From assembly GCF_035565795.1 (NCBI RefSeq), contig NZ_DATMRV010000200.1:1-64000 (forward strand): a stretch of 64,000 bases of DNA, in the 5' to 3' direction. Positions 42,046 through 50,665 of this stretch are shown here, piece by piece (position 1 is the stretch's first letter; each line of letters opens with the position of its first letter). Source of the stretch: Pseudorhodoplanes sp035565795. GTDB lineage: Bacteria > Pseudomonadota > Alphaproteobacteria > Rhizobiales > Xanthobacteraceae. Both the position numbers and the translations under genes were made by a program. The notes beneath the pieces were generated by a model. It searched no databases. It had not been told where the DNA came from and saw nothing but the letters and a program-made list of their open reading frames with translations.

Positions 42046-43094
42046 GCGATATCATCCCAGCTCAGGGGGCCGCCCACGACGACAGCGCGCCGCGCTCGCT
42101 TGCCGAGAATACTTTCGTAGTGCCGCGGATGCAGACCGCCGCCCGGTCGCACAACTGCGACGTTTCGATCGGTAAACGCCTCTCCGACCGCAATGTCAGC
42201 CCGCGCATAGAGCGATCGTCTCCCAACATCCCGGTTAACGCGTTCCGAGGACCGCATAATCTTGCGCCCATCGCCACGTGCGGCCTCTGCATCACGGATC
42301 ATCCGCACCATATCACGCATGACATCGGGCGCCGCCGAGAAGCGATGGTCCGGCCCCGACCTGTTAGGATCGTTGGTAATATGCTTTTCGATCGCGCACG
42401 CCCCGAGCATGACCGCCGCCAGCGGAATATGCGGACCGACCGTGTGGTCAGAAAAGCCGACCGGAAGACCGAATGCGCGCTTCATGGTGTCGATAGCAGC
42501 AAGGTTCACCTGATCCGGCTCCGATGGATATGATGAACAGCAATGCAACAAGACAATCGGACCAGCACCGCCGGAAGCGAGCACGTCGAGTGCCTCTTCG
42601 ACCTCGGCCAGCGTCGCCATGCCGGTCGACAGGATAACCGGCTTTTTGGTCTGCGCCACTGCCTTAAGCAATGGAATATGGACGAGCTCGAAGGACGCGA
42701 TCTTGTAGACGCAGTTTCCCAACGCCTCGGTGAAATCCAGATCGCGTGGATCGTACAAGGTCGTGAAGGGTAGCAGCCCTAGCTCGACGGAGCGATCAAA
42801 GATCGGCCGATGAAACTCCATTGGCATCGCGGTTTTCGAATACAATTCATAGAGATCGCGCGCGCCCCACACCGGATCGACCCGAAAGGTCGGATGCACA
42901 CTCCGGATCGTTAGCGATTCCGGCGAATAGGTCTGGAGCTTAATCGCGGAAAATCCGGCCTCCGCCGCCAGCTTCACGAGTTCGAGCGCCTGGTCGAGAT
43001 CCTGATCATGGTTCGCACTGACCTCGGCGATGAGAAAAGCCGGAGCGCCCTCTCCGATCACTGCACTCGTCGACTGGTACTGCACATTGATCAT
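42042..43094 (-). CDS. pseI: pseudaminic acid synthase (PseI/NeuB family)
   Basis: 350 residues. The NeuB barrel opens with I-A-E-V-S-A-N-H-D-Q-D (residues 22-32), then I-K-L-Q-T-Y-S-P-E-S near 51-60 and Y-S-K-T-A-M-P-M-E-F, a spelling of PseI rather than NeuB. E-K-H-I-T and F-S-A-A-P near 235-255 complete the site, and the last 60 residues form an antifreeze-like SAF domain. It condenses a 6-deoxy-2,4-diacetamido hexose with phosphoenolpyruvate. Start overlaps the upstream methyltransferase (ATGA) and stop overlaps WbqC. Legionaminic specificity is possible but the PseB, PseC and PseG neighbours favour pseudaminic acid or an isomer. Confidence 0.88.
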   Translation of the reverse strand: MINVQYQSTSAVIGEGAPAFLIAEVSANHDQDLDQALELVKLAAEAGFSAIKLQTYSPESLTIRSVHPTFRVDPVWGARDLYELYSKTAMPMEFHRPIFDRSVELGLLPFTTLYDPRDLDFTEALGNCVYKIASFELVHIPLLKAVAQTKKPVILSTGMATLAEVEEALDVLASGGAGPIVLLHCCSSYPSEPDQVNLAAIDTMKRAFGLPVGFSDHTVGPHIPLAAVMLGACAIEKHITNDPNRSGPDHRFSAAPDVMRDMVRMIRDAEAARGDGRKIMRSSERVNRDVGRRSLYARADIAVGEAFTDRNVAVVRPGGGLHPRHYESILGKRARRAVVVGGPLSWDDIA

Positions 43095-43774
43095 GGCTGT
43101 GACTTCAGGTTCGCGCGCGGCGTCTGATCTGACACTCGCACGTAGACTGTGAACTCGAATGGTGGCGCAGAGGGCTTTAAGAGATAATCATGACGCAATG
43201 TGACAAGTCCTGACAAATTCTGCTTGCAGAATTCGAACACTCGGCCGGGATCCAGATAAACCAGCCCATCATCGAAAAAATCGACATAGGTTGAAATCGC
43301 GTTGAACGCGATACCCTTTCGCGCTGCGGGCCGAAGCGCGGTCAGGATATCGGTCAGATAGGCGAAGCCATCGGCGCCTGGAACTCGATTGTTGAAAACA
43401 CCGTTGATGAAAATGTAGTCAACGACCTCTCCAACCCCTGCCGATAGGACATCCCGGTTCTCAAATCGGCAATCGGGGAATTTAGAGCGAGCAATCGCGA
43501 GCTGCTGGTCCGAGATATCGACGCCGACATATTTGCCCTTGAAGCCCGCTCGCTCCCTCAAAAAAGACAACAGTTCAGCCGTGCCGCATCCGAAATCCAG
43601 CACGCTCGCCATCGGATCAAGGCCTATATCAGCGAGAATCGCAAAACGCGCCCAATGACTGGCCTTGTCGGAGTATTGCACCGCCTTCGGAGAGTCCGCG
43701 TGTTCATGCGCGAGCTTCGTGTAGTGAGCCCGCAAATAATCAATTTCCGCCCGATGGCCACTGTTAGTTGTCAT
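43091..43774 (-). CDS. SAM-dependent methyltransferase
   Basis: 227 residues from ATG 43772-43774, chosen because it overlaps the upstream stop as ATGA, matching most junctions in this operon (a start 7 codons earlier exists). Motif I: V-L-D-F-G-C-G-T-A-E-L near residue 58, followed by Y-V-G-V-D-I-S-D-Q-Q near 82. I-F-I-N-G-V-F-N-N-R near 125 is the motif IV region. It directly precedes PseI and follows another methyltransferase, so N- or O-methylation of the nonulosonate or precursor is likely, by context. Confidence 0.82.
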   Translation of the reverse strand: MTTNSGHRAEIDYLRAHYTKLAHEHADSPKAVQYSDKASHWARFAILADIGLDPMASVLDFGCGTAELLSFLRERAGFKGKYVGVDISDQQLAIARSKFPDCRFENRDVLSAGVGEVVDYIFINGVFNNRVPGADGFAYLTDILTALRPAARKGIAFNAISTYVDFFDDGLVYLDPGRVFEFCKQNLSGLVTLRHDYLLKPSAPPFEFTVYVRVSDQTPRANLKSQP

Positions 43775-44379
43775 CTTTGACACGTAACCAGCCACTCCGA
43801 CTGGACCTGTTGCCCACCATTGTAGGTCGTGATGTACCGGTCGACATGCGTTTGCGCAAACTGTCCGGCAAACATCGCGTCTACCTCGGCCCGGGTAAAC
43901 CCATACAGATCGTACGGAGTCGCAGCCCCAACCCTCATGTCGTCATTTGCCGCAAATAGCACCAGCGCTTGGCCTCCCGGGCGCAAGATGCGCGATACTT
44001 CCGCTACCGCACGCGCGGCGACTACAGGGCCAGCCGATTCGGAAACACCCACACAGATGACGAGACCAACACTTGCATCCGGCTCGGCGACGCTCTCGGC
44101 CCCCTCAACGCGAGTAACGGCCTTCAGGCCCGAGTGGGAGAGCCGATCGCGTGTACGCGCGATCCCCACACTTGAAATGTCGGTCGCGACTACATTGAAG
44201 CCCTCCCTCGCCAGAAACCAGGCGTTCACGCCAGTGCCGCAGCCGAGGTCCAGCGCGCGCGTCTGCCTCCGCACATGCGCGGAACACTTGCGGAAGCAAA
44301 ACTGAACTACTTTTGTGGGAGGATAATTAGGCCCGCCCTGCTGATTCCAAGCGTCCCACTTTGCCCGCAGCTCGCTCAC
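43771..44379 (-). CDS. SAM-dependent methyltransferase
   Basis: 202 residues, GTG start overlapping the PseG-like stop (GTGA). An N-terminal W-D-A-W-N-Q-Q-G-G-P-N-Y-P segment precedes motif I, A-L-D-L-G-C-G-T-G-V-N near 42, and V-A-T-D-I-S-S-V-G-I follows. A C-terminal Y-D-L-Y-G-F-T segment near 155 matches a region seen in methyltransferases placed in nonulosonate clusters. It lies between PseG and a second methyltransferase, and both end in overlapping stops. Substrate unproven. Confidence 0.82.
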   Translation of the reverse strand: MSELRAKWDAWNQQGGPNYPPTKVVQFCFRKCSAHVRRQTRALDLGCGTGVNAWFLAREGFNVVATDISSVGIARTRDRLSHSGLKAVTRVEGAESVAEPDASVGLVICVGVSESAGPVVAARAVAEVSRILRPGGQALVLFAANDDMRVGAATPYDLYGFTRAEVDAMFAGQFAQTHVDRYITTYNGGQQVQSEWLVTCQR

Positions 44380-45437
44380 GACTCTCTCCCACGGGCTGTC
44401 TCGGCAAGTGCATGTGCGAGCCTGATCGCACCATCGGGAGGAACCCGTACGGGCCCGTTCCGGGCAAAGTCCCGTAGGGCCTGAGTGTCCGTCAGAAATT
44501 CGCTCAGGGCCCGCGTGATCACAGCAGACCTGTCCTCATTGTGTTGCAGATGAAGAACCTTGGCTATACGCAGGTCTGCGAACCGTTGAAAATAGTCCTT
44601 GTGTAACTCGTGCGGGATGATCAACAGGCACGGCAGTCCGAGGGCAGCACACTCATATCGGGTCAGGCCACCGGTTGTCACGACGACGTCGGCCCATTGG
44701 TAATGCTCAGACAGCGACGCCGGCGAGCGAACGATCTCGACGTTTGGCGCATGCGCCGTCAGAGCAGCCTCCTGCTTCGCGGCAAAGTAAGGGCCGACGA
44801 TAATGCGAAGGCGGTATTGGTCCCGGAGTTCGCTGTGCAGGTAACAATCAGCAACTTGCGTCGTTAACTCCGCCGGATCACTACCCCCCATCGTTACCAG
44901 TACCCGGCGAACCGGGAATTGAATGTGACCTCGCAACGTCGCCGCCTGCTCGAGCCATGGTGCCAGCGGCGCATAGGTAGCGCCGGCAAGCCAGAGATCG
45001 CACCTGGGCCTTGGTCCCAACTCCACTCCCAGGTAAGGAGATGCGACAATGTCCGGACGAGCCAAACCGCTCGCATAACAAAGCTCGGCTACAGAGTCGA
45101 TCAGCGCTACCGCCCTGCCGCGACGGTGATGTTCGTCAATCAGGCTAGCCACATAACGCTGGTGGTGGTTGTCACCAGAATGCATCAAATCGAGGACAGC
45201 AAGATTGCAAACCGCCTCAGCCTCTTGAGTCGTCGTCGCATCGTCTTCGACGACTCGGAACGGAATGGCTTGTTCAAGGACGAACGGAACAACTCCCCCA
45301 CCCCGCATCTTGATGGAGAGCTCCGCCGACAAACCTATCCTCCCGCATGCCTGAAGGAGGTAAATACATCGCAAGAGGTGCCCCACGCCGGTGCTTCCTC
45401 CGACATCACACCGGAGCACGATGTCCACGCCGCTCAT
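44376..45437 (-). CDS. pseG: UDP-sugar hydrolase, PseG-like
   Basis: 353 residues from the ATG at 45435-45437; earlier ATGs at 45444-45446 and 45459-45461 are alternatives. The opening R-C-D-V-G-G-S-T-G-V-G-H-L-L-R-C (residues 9-24) is the PseG N-terminal signature with the catalytic His at 20. A GT-B fold follows with V-T-M-G-G-S-D-P near 186 and T-T-G-G-L-T-R-Y-E near 258. It removes UDP from UDP-2,4-diacetamido-2,4,6-trideoxy-beta-L-altrose, giving the substrate of PseI. It follows the acetyltransferase gene by 84 bases, the largest gap in this part of the operon. Confidence 0.85.
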   Translation of the reverse strand: MSGVDIVLRCDVGGSTGVGHLLRCIYLLQACGRIGLSAELSIKMRGGGVVPFVLEQAIPFRVVEDDATTTQEAEAVCNLAVLDLMHSGDNHHQRYVASLIDEHHRRGRAVALIDSVAELCYASGLARPDIVASPYLGVELGPRPRCDLWLAGATYAPLAPWLEQAATLRGHIQFPVRRVLVTMGGSDPAELTTQVADCYLHSELRDQYRLRIIVGPYFAAKQEAALTAHAPNVEIVRSPASLSEHYQWADVVVTTGGLTRYECAALGLPCLLIIPHELHKDYFQRFADLRIAKVLHLQHNEDRSAVITRALSEFLTDTQALRDFARNGPVRVPPDGAIRLAHALAETARGRES

Positions 45438-45521
45438 CGCAATCATTTTCCGGCACTGCATCTGAGCAAACCGGCCCGCGTCGGCGCGGGGGTGATGACT
45501 CTTGTAGAAACCACGTTAGGC

Positions 45522-46172
45522 TTATCGTCCGTCGAGGCTGAAATAGGACGCATCTTTACGGACAATTGTCAGATCCGGCGACCGCCCAAATACGATCGCG
45601 CATTCGGGCACATCCTGATCGAGAATAATGCACCCGGCGGACACGATGACGTTGTCGCCGATTCTGCAGCGGCCCAAAATCATGGCGCCGGCCATCATCT
45701 GCACATTCTTTCCAATCACCGGATAAATCGATTTGTTGTTGCCGACCGTGTTCTGCTGGCTGAACGAAAAATATTCGCCGTACCTCGCGCGGCCCAGCAC
45801 CGTGCCGACGGGGTGATCGACGAAAAAGACAGACGGTAGTTCGACCTCATGGTAGATATCGACTGCGTTCAACATCTTGTTCAAGAAATAGACGCGGTCG
45901 GCCAGATCGGCCTGGCGCCCCAGGCTCAACGCCCGCGATAAAAAGTACAGGAAGATCGCATATTGTCCGCTGTGGAATGGCGAGAATTTCACTAACTCGT
46001 CGTCACGGTAATATTTGTTTGGCGTACGCTCGAAACAGTGAACGACGCGCGCTAGAACGCCCGGAAGCAGTTCCACGATCAAGCGCTCTTCATCGCCACT
46101 CAGTTGGAACGTAGAGCGCAGTTGCTTGCAAACCAGATCTGCCAACTCGGCGCTATCCAGCCTCAATTTCAT
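45522..46172 (-). CDS. hexapeptide-repeat acetyltransferase, candidate PseH substitute
   Basis: 216 residues from ATG 46170-46172, which overlaps the upstream stop as ATGA; three extra codons upstream are possible. The N-terminal half is helical, as in serine acetyltransferase (CysE). The C-terminal half is a left-handed beta-helix: V-G-T-V-L-G-R-A near 121, I-G-K-N-V-Q-M-M-A-G-A near 153 and I-G-D-N-V-I-V-S-A-G near 173, with H-E-V near 108 as candidate catalytic region. PseH in known pathways is a GNAT enzyme, and none is in this operon, so this protein may acetylate the 4-amino group, or another hydroxyl or amine. Confidence 0.78.
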   Translation of the reverse strand: MKLRLDSAELADLVCKQLRSTFQLSGDEERLIVELLPGVLARVVHCFERTPNKYYRDDELVKFSPFHSGQYAIFLYFLSRALSLGRQADLADRVYFLNKMLNAVDIYHEVELPSVFFVDHPVGTVLGRARYGEYFSFSQQNTVGNNKSIYPVIGKNVQMMAGAMILGRCRIGDNVIVSAGCIILDQDVPECAIVFGRSPDLTIVRKDASYFSLDGR

Positions 46173-46840
46173 TGCGCGCATCGCCGTTCCGCCTCCAGCA
46201 CCTCGCTCCAGGATGGTAATGACCTCTTTGCCTTCAGATGGGAATACAACGCCTGCAGATGCTGATAGTCATTCGCGGTATCAAGCACCCAGCGAGCAGA
46301 GACGCCAGGCCCCCGCAAATTGATGGGTCGACGAGCGTGCCGATGTATCCACGGCGTAACGTGCTCGCGATCGTAAGTTGACAAAGCCTCGCGCGACGCA
46401 TCTTCGAGACTTGCCTTCGGAAAAACCTCGCAATCCAGTCCTTGGGGCCAGCCAAACTCCTTGTCGATCGAGGCATAGTCCGATCCGCTGGTTCTATAGT
46501 GCTGGATCAAATCGCCACAAAGCCGCGGGTCCAGCAGCGGGCAATCTCCCGTGATCCGGACGACGATCTCCGCGTCGACAAGCCTTGCGGCACCGACGAA
46601 GCGGGCCAGCACGTCGGGAGACGAACCTCGATGGACGCGGTAGCCTTCCGACCGGCACAACTGAACGAGGCCATCGTCCTCCGGCAAATCGGTCGTCGCC
46701 AGAATCAGTTCTCGGCAGCCCTCAATGGCTCGGGCGCGCCGGAGCACCTGCAGCACGGAAGGCATACCACCCAGAGGGAGTAGCGATTTTCCGGGCAATC
46801 TGGAGGATCCCATCCGGGCCTGAACGATAACCACGGTCAC
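46169..46840 (-). CDS. cytidylyltransferase, SpsF/PseF-like
   Basis: 223 residues with GTG start. The nucleotidyltransferase loop V-Q-A-R-M-G-S-S-R-L-P-G-K-S opens the protein (residues 6-19), and I-T-G-D-C-P-L-L-D-P near 95-104 carries the metal-binding Asp. This is the CMP-nonulosonate synthetase-like SpsF family. It should activate the nonulosonate made by PseI as a CMP-sugar. It starts 12 bases after the unrecognised 522-residue gene and ends in an ATGA overlap with the acetyltransferase. Specificity cannot be told from sequence alone. Confidence 0.83.
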   Translation of the reverse strand: MTVVIVQARMGSSRLPGKSLLPLGGMPSVLQVLRRARAIEGCRELILATTDLPEDDGLVQLCRSEGYRVHRGSSPDVLARFVGAARLVDAEIVVRITGDCPLLDPRLCGDLIQHYRTSGSDYASIDKEFGWPQGLDCEVFPKASLEDASREALSTYDREHVTPWIHRHARRPINLRGPGVSARWVLDTANDYQHLQALYSHLKAKRSLPSWSEVLEAERRCAQ

Positions 46841-46852
46841 AATCGATCAACC

Positions 46853-48421
46853 CTATCCGGCACAGATAGCCCGAAAGTCTTCGGGAGACGTGGCACATTC
46901 GCGCAATACGGCCTCGCGCAACTCGGCCAGGTTTATGCCAGGAACACCGCGCTCATCGTAGGTCGCATTGATGATTGCACAGCCTGACCGGATCAGACGC
47001 TCGCGGACTACGTCACCGATCGCATTGTTTCCGAGGTCGAGCAGAACAACCGCGATCCCGCTCGACATGGCCTTCCAGAATGTCGTTGTGTGAGCGTAAT
47101 CAAAGACCGCGACGTCGCAGTTATCAAGTTCTTCTTCAAACAACGCGGTGCTCGTCGTGTAGTTCGATGCGAGCGGATGCGATTTCCCCAAGAGCAGCCC
47201 TTCAGGCGCGGGCTTGAGGACAAGATCAAGCTTCCATTCAGCGAGCGCTGAGGCGATCTGGTTTTGCCATAACAAATAGAGAGGATCAGGCAGAAAGGGA
47301 GGGTGAAACTGGCGTATACCCCTGAAAATGGTGGTGACGTAGAGAACGCGAGGCCGAGCCGAACGCGTGCGACGCCTCCGGACGACAGACCGAAATGTCG
47401 GGTCGCCTACCCCGGCCATTATCTCGCAATCCGTCTTCATGCCCTTCATCAAGTCGTCCTGATAGATGGCCTTGGCTGCGGATGTATTCGCCACATATGC
47501 GCTGCTGACGCAGAGTTCCATCAGATTGAAGGACTTGGGATCATGAACGAGCCCGACGCCTCCGCCATGGTCGAAGCGCCACGCCTCGCCCCCGCGCCGC
47601 AAGACCGTCAACCCAATGGCTCTGGATGACCATTTGCTGCCACTGCCGCTCCAGACGACTGACGGTAACGAGACGCCTTTCAGAGCCTCGAGGTCGCTCT
47701 GTGCGCGCGTGACCAGTGCCTCAACGCCCCGCCGCAAGAGTATTGCTGCTCGTTCGACGACTTTCGGCATGTCGTCGAGGCCCGGCTGCAAGCGCACAAG
47801 AAACCATTCGGTAGCGCGGCGGGTCAGATCGGGGTCGGCACGCCCAGCCGACGCGTGCCGACGCAAGATATCGTCGCCGCGCCGAAAGGCGATACCGAAA
47901 TCACTGTGCAGCGCATATTCCTGCAATACCGGGTTGTGCGCAATCGCAACGGCGGAAGGCGCGAACATCGCTTTCAGCGCGGTTCGCGCCGTCGACCACG
48001 TCAGACTGCGAACCGCGCTTCGTGCGAACGACTCTATTGAGCCCATCGCGCGCTCGCTCTTGGGAACCGTCAGCGACGCCGCGTCGATGTCCTCGACGCG
48101 GCCGACGATAAAATCGAACAACGAGTGGCTTCCGGTCGTGGCCATGCCGGACATCGACTTATGCGCCAGAACGGTCGCTTCGACAACCGCGCATGCCCAG
48201 TGCACGCAGGTGGGCGCGGCGAGAGTCACGATGTCCGCGATATCCTTCTCGACATTGCTCAAATCAGTCTCGACCGACCAAAGCAATTTCACCAGGCGCG
48301 CGCGCGTATCGTCATAGGAAACTGGCCAATAGGCCGCACACATCCATTCGCTTCCGACCGTGGAATAGAGATCCAGGGGCAAGTCGGCGTCTTGACGCAA
48401 GCGCATGTACTTCAACGTCAC
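46853..48421 (-). CDS. unrecognised 522-residue protein, possible GT-B-like transferase
   Basis: I do not recognise the family. GTG start overlaps the PseC stop (GTGA), so it is tightly coupled to the pathway. Residues about 1-330 are mostly helical, rich in Arg and Ala, without a membrane segment. From about 340 onward the text reads like the second half of a GT-B fold: R-V-L-Y-V-T-T-I-F-R-G near 355, L-D-L-V-L-K-P-A-P-E-G near 405, V-A-V-F-D-Y-A-H-T-T-T near 447 and G-I-A-V-V-L-L-D-L-G near 466, comparable to CDP-glycerol or other GT-B enzymes and to surface carbohydrate proteins. It could be the nonulosonate transferase. Similarity is structural guesswork only. Confidence 0.7.
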   Translation of the reverse strand: MTLKYMRLRQDADLPLDLYSTVGSEWMCAAYWPVSYDDTRARLVKLLWSVETDLSNVEKDIADIVTLAAPTCVHWACAVVEATVLAHKSMSGMATTGSHSLFDFIVGRVEDIDAASLTVPKSERAMGSIESFARSAVRSLTWSTARTALKAMFAPSAVAIAHNPVLQEYALHSDFGIAFRRGDDILRRHASAGRADPDLTRRATEWFLVRLQPGLDDMPKVVERAAILLRRGVEALVTRAQSDLEALKGVSLPSVVWSGSGSKWSSRAIGLTVLRRGGEAWRFDHGGGVGLVHDPKSFNLMELCVSSAYVANTSAAKAIYQDDLMKGMKTDCEIMAGVGDPTFRSVVRRRRTRSARPRVLYVTTIFRGIRQFHPPFLPDPLYLLWQNQIASALAEWKLDLVLKPAPEGLLLGKSHPLASNYTTSTALFEEELDNCDVAVFDYAHTTTFWKAMSSGIAVVLLDLGNNAIGDVVRERLIRSGCAIINATYDERGVPGINLAELREAVLRECATSPEDFRAICAG

Positions 48422-49620
48422 TCTCGCAACAGCTTACCCAGTGCATCGACAACACGCCGTACGTCGCCCTCATTCATGTCGACCGATAGTGGCAAACTGA
48501 GGCAGCGTCGATAATACTCCGCCGCGCCGGGGAAGCAGTTCCTGTCGTTGGCGGCCCTCCAGTATGGCTGCCAAGGCACCGGAATGTAATGCACCTGGGT
48601 CCCGATACCGCTTGCGCGCAATTTATTCATCAGGGCCGCTCGCGACAGGCTGATGCGATCGAAATCGATCATCACGACATAAAGATGCCATCCTGACAGC
48701 ACGCCGAGTCTCCGGCCCAGTGGCTTCAAAAGGGACGAATACGGTGCGAGCAGTTCGTCGTAGAGCCCAGCCAACAATTGCCTTTTCTGGACAAAACGTC
48801 CCAGCTTGCGCAACTGGCTGGCGCCGAGCGCGGCATTGATATCGCTGAGGCGATAGTTTGGCGCCGGCTCCGTCATTTCATAATACCAGGGATTTGGCCC
48901 GCCCATACTGTCCTTGCCCAGATCGTCGTTCAGCCACTTGGCCGGATCGCGCTCCAAACCGTGATTGCGCACGTCCTTCAAGCGCTGAGCGAGATCAGCA
49001 CTCCGCGTTGTCACCGCACCGCCTTCGCCGCAGGTCACGGTCTTCACCGGGTGAAACGAAAATACGCTCATATCCGAATGCGCACACGAGCCGACGACCT
49101 CGGCCCGTCCAGATCGCGTGCTGTAACGCCCACCAAGCGCATGGCAGGCATCTTCGACAAGGGTTATGCCGCGAGCGCTCGCGATCTCATGCAGCACCTC
49201 CATGTCGCAGACTTGGCCGCCCAGATGGACCGGGTATGCGGCGCGGATCGCCTTGCCCTGTGCGGCTGCGATTGCGGCTTCGAACGTCTCCGGCGTCATG
49301 AGCCCGGTAGCTGGATCAACATCGGCAAACACGATGTCAGCCCCGGTCAGGCGCGGAGCCGAAGCAGTTGCGAGAAACGTGATGGCCGGCACGATGGCCA
49401 CGTCCCCTTTCCGCAGACCAAGCGCCATCGCGGTCATGTGCAATGCAGCCGTCCCGCTGTTGCAAGAAACCGCAAAATCGGCGGAGGTTGCAGTGCAGAT
49501 CTCGGACTCAAACCGCTCTACCGCTGGACCCGTGGTCAGCCAGTCACCTTTTAGCACATCGACAACGGCGTCGATATCGTCCTGCTCGATACGATGCCGT
49601 CCGTAAGCAAGGAAAGTCAT
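48418..49620 (-). CDS. pseC: PLP-dependent aminotransferase, PseC-like
   Basis: 400 residues. PLP landmarks: N-S-G-T-A-A-L (residues 54-60), D157-A-C-H for the pyridine contact, and the Schiff-base lysine K193 in F-S-F-H-P-V-K-T-V-T. This H-P-V-K spelling and the overall length match PseC, which aminates C4 of UDP-2-acetamido-2,6-dideoxy-beta-L-arabino-hexos-4-ulose made by PseB. It begins 9 bases after PseB. It belongs to the DegT/DnrJ group like the protein at 21855-23006 but is a separate branch. Confidence 0.92.
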   Translation of the reverse strand: MTFLAYGRHRIEQDDIDAVVDVLKGDWLTTGPAVERFESEICTATSADFAVSCNSGTAALHMTAMALGLRKGDVAIVPAITFLATASAPRLTGADIVFADVDPATGLMTPETFEAAIAAAQGKAIRAAYPVHLGGQVCDMEVLHEIASARGITLVEDACHALGGRYSTRSGRAEVVGSCAHSDMSVFSFHPVKTVTCGEGGAVTTRSADLAQRLKDVRNHGLERDPAKWLNDDLGKDSMGGPNPWYYEMTEPAPNYRLSDINAALGASQLRKLGRFVQKRQLLAGLYDELLAPYSSLLKPLGRRLGVLSGWHLYVVMIDFDRISLSRAALMNKLRASGIGTQVHYIPVPWQPYWRAANDRNCFPGAAEYYRRCLSLPLSVDMNEGDVRRVVDALGKLLRE

Positions 49621-49629
49621 CGGACACTT

Positions 49630-50658
49630 CTAGTTTTGCGAGACATGCGCGGACAGCAACGCATTCATGGCTTCAGGGCTTAGCCACTCGGAATTCGAGT
49701 CGCTCGAATATTCGAACGCCTCCGCCACGCTCCCATGCCGCGACCAGTACTCCATCGACTCGTCGATATTGATCATCGGCAGAATGGCGAAACGATCGTC
49801 AAGCTCAACGGTCAGGCGCGCATCATCTGCCGTGATCATGACCTCGTGGAGCTTCTCACCCGGCCGGATCCCGACGATCTCATGCGGCAAGTCGGGTGCA
49901 AGACAGCGCGCCAGATCGACAACCTTCATGCTCGGTATTTTTGGTACGAAAATCTCTCCGGCCCGCATCATGCTCAGGCAGGATAGCACGAACTCAACCC
50001 CCTGACCGAGCCCGATCCAGAACCGAGTCATGTCGGGATGAGTGATCGGCAGCTTGGTCGCCCCGCCTGCGATCAGCCGCTGGAAAAACGGCACCACGCT
50101 GCCACGCGAGCCGAAGACATTTCCGTAACGCACCACAGCAAAGCGCGTACCGTCTTTTCCCGCCAAGTGATTGGCCGCGACGAAAATCTTATCGGATGCG
50201 AGCTTGCTGCTACCGTACAGATTGATCGGATTGGCGGCCTTGTCGGTGGAGAGCGCAATTACGCGCTTCACGTTCTGGCGCAGCGCCGCGCGAACCACAT
50301 TCTCGGCGCCATACACGTTCGTATGGATGCACTCGAACGGATTGTATTCCGCGATGCTGACATGTTTCAAAGCCGCAGCATGAATGACGTAATCGATTCC
50401 ACTCATCGCCAACTCGAGACGATCGCGGTCGCGCACATCTCCGATGAAATAGCGCAGCTCCGGGTGCTTTGAAGTCGGCAACGAATTCGCCATGTCGAAC
50501 TGCTTCTGCTCGTCGCGCGAAAACACTACAAGTCGCCGCAACTTGTGATTGCCCAGCAGGTACCTGACGAATGCCTGGCCGAAGCTGCCGGTCCCGCCGG
50601 TGACCAGTACAGACTTGCCGTTCAGATCCACATCGGCGGTCAGAAAATTTCGCAACAT
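49630..50658 (-). CDS. pseB: UDP-N-acetylglucosamine 4,6-dehydratase (inverting), PseB
   Basis: 342 residues from ATG 50656-50658, just after the ABC exporter stop; 28 more codons upstream are in frame but not family-like. Soluble SDR: T-G-G-T-G-S-F-G at 20-27, S-T-D-K at 137-140, and the Y-x3-K pair Y148 and K152. A-A-A-L-K-H-V near 94 is the family motif. It converts UDP-GlcNAc to the 4-keto-6-deoxy-L-arabino sugar, the first step of pseudaminic acid synthesis, and lies next to pseC as in most clusters. The TMK-type membrane dehydratase at 61416-63323 has a different job. Confidence 0.94.
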   Translation of the reverse strand: MLRNFLTADVDLNGKSVLVTGGTGSFGQAFVRYLLGNHKLRRLVVFSRDEQKQFDMANSLPTSKHPELRYFIGDVRDRDRLELAMSGIDYVIHAAALKHVSIAEYNPFECIHTNVYGAENVVRAALRQNVKRVIALSTDKAANPINLYGSSKLASDKIFVAANHLAGKDGTRFAVVRYGNVFGSRGSVVPFFQRLIAGGATKLPITHPDMTRFWIGLGQGVEFVLSCLSMMRAGEIFVPKIPSMKVVDLARCLAPDLPHEIVGIRPGEKLHEVMITADDARLTVELDDRFAILPMINIDESMEYWSRHGSVAEAFEYSSDSNSEWLSPEAMNALLSAHVSQN

Positions 50659-50665
50659 GCTTCGG

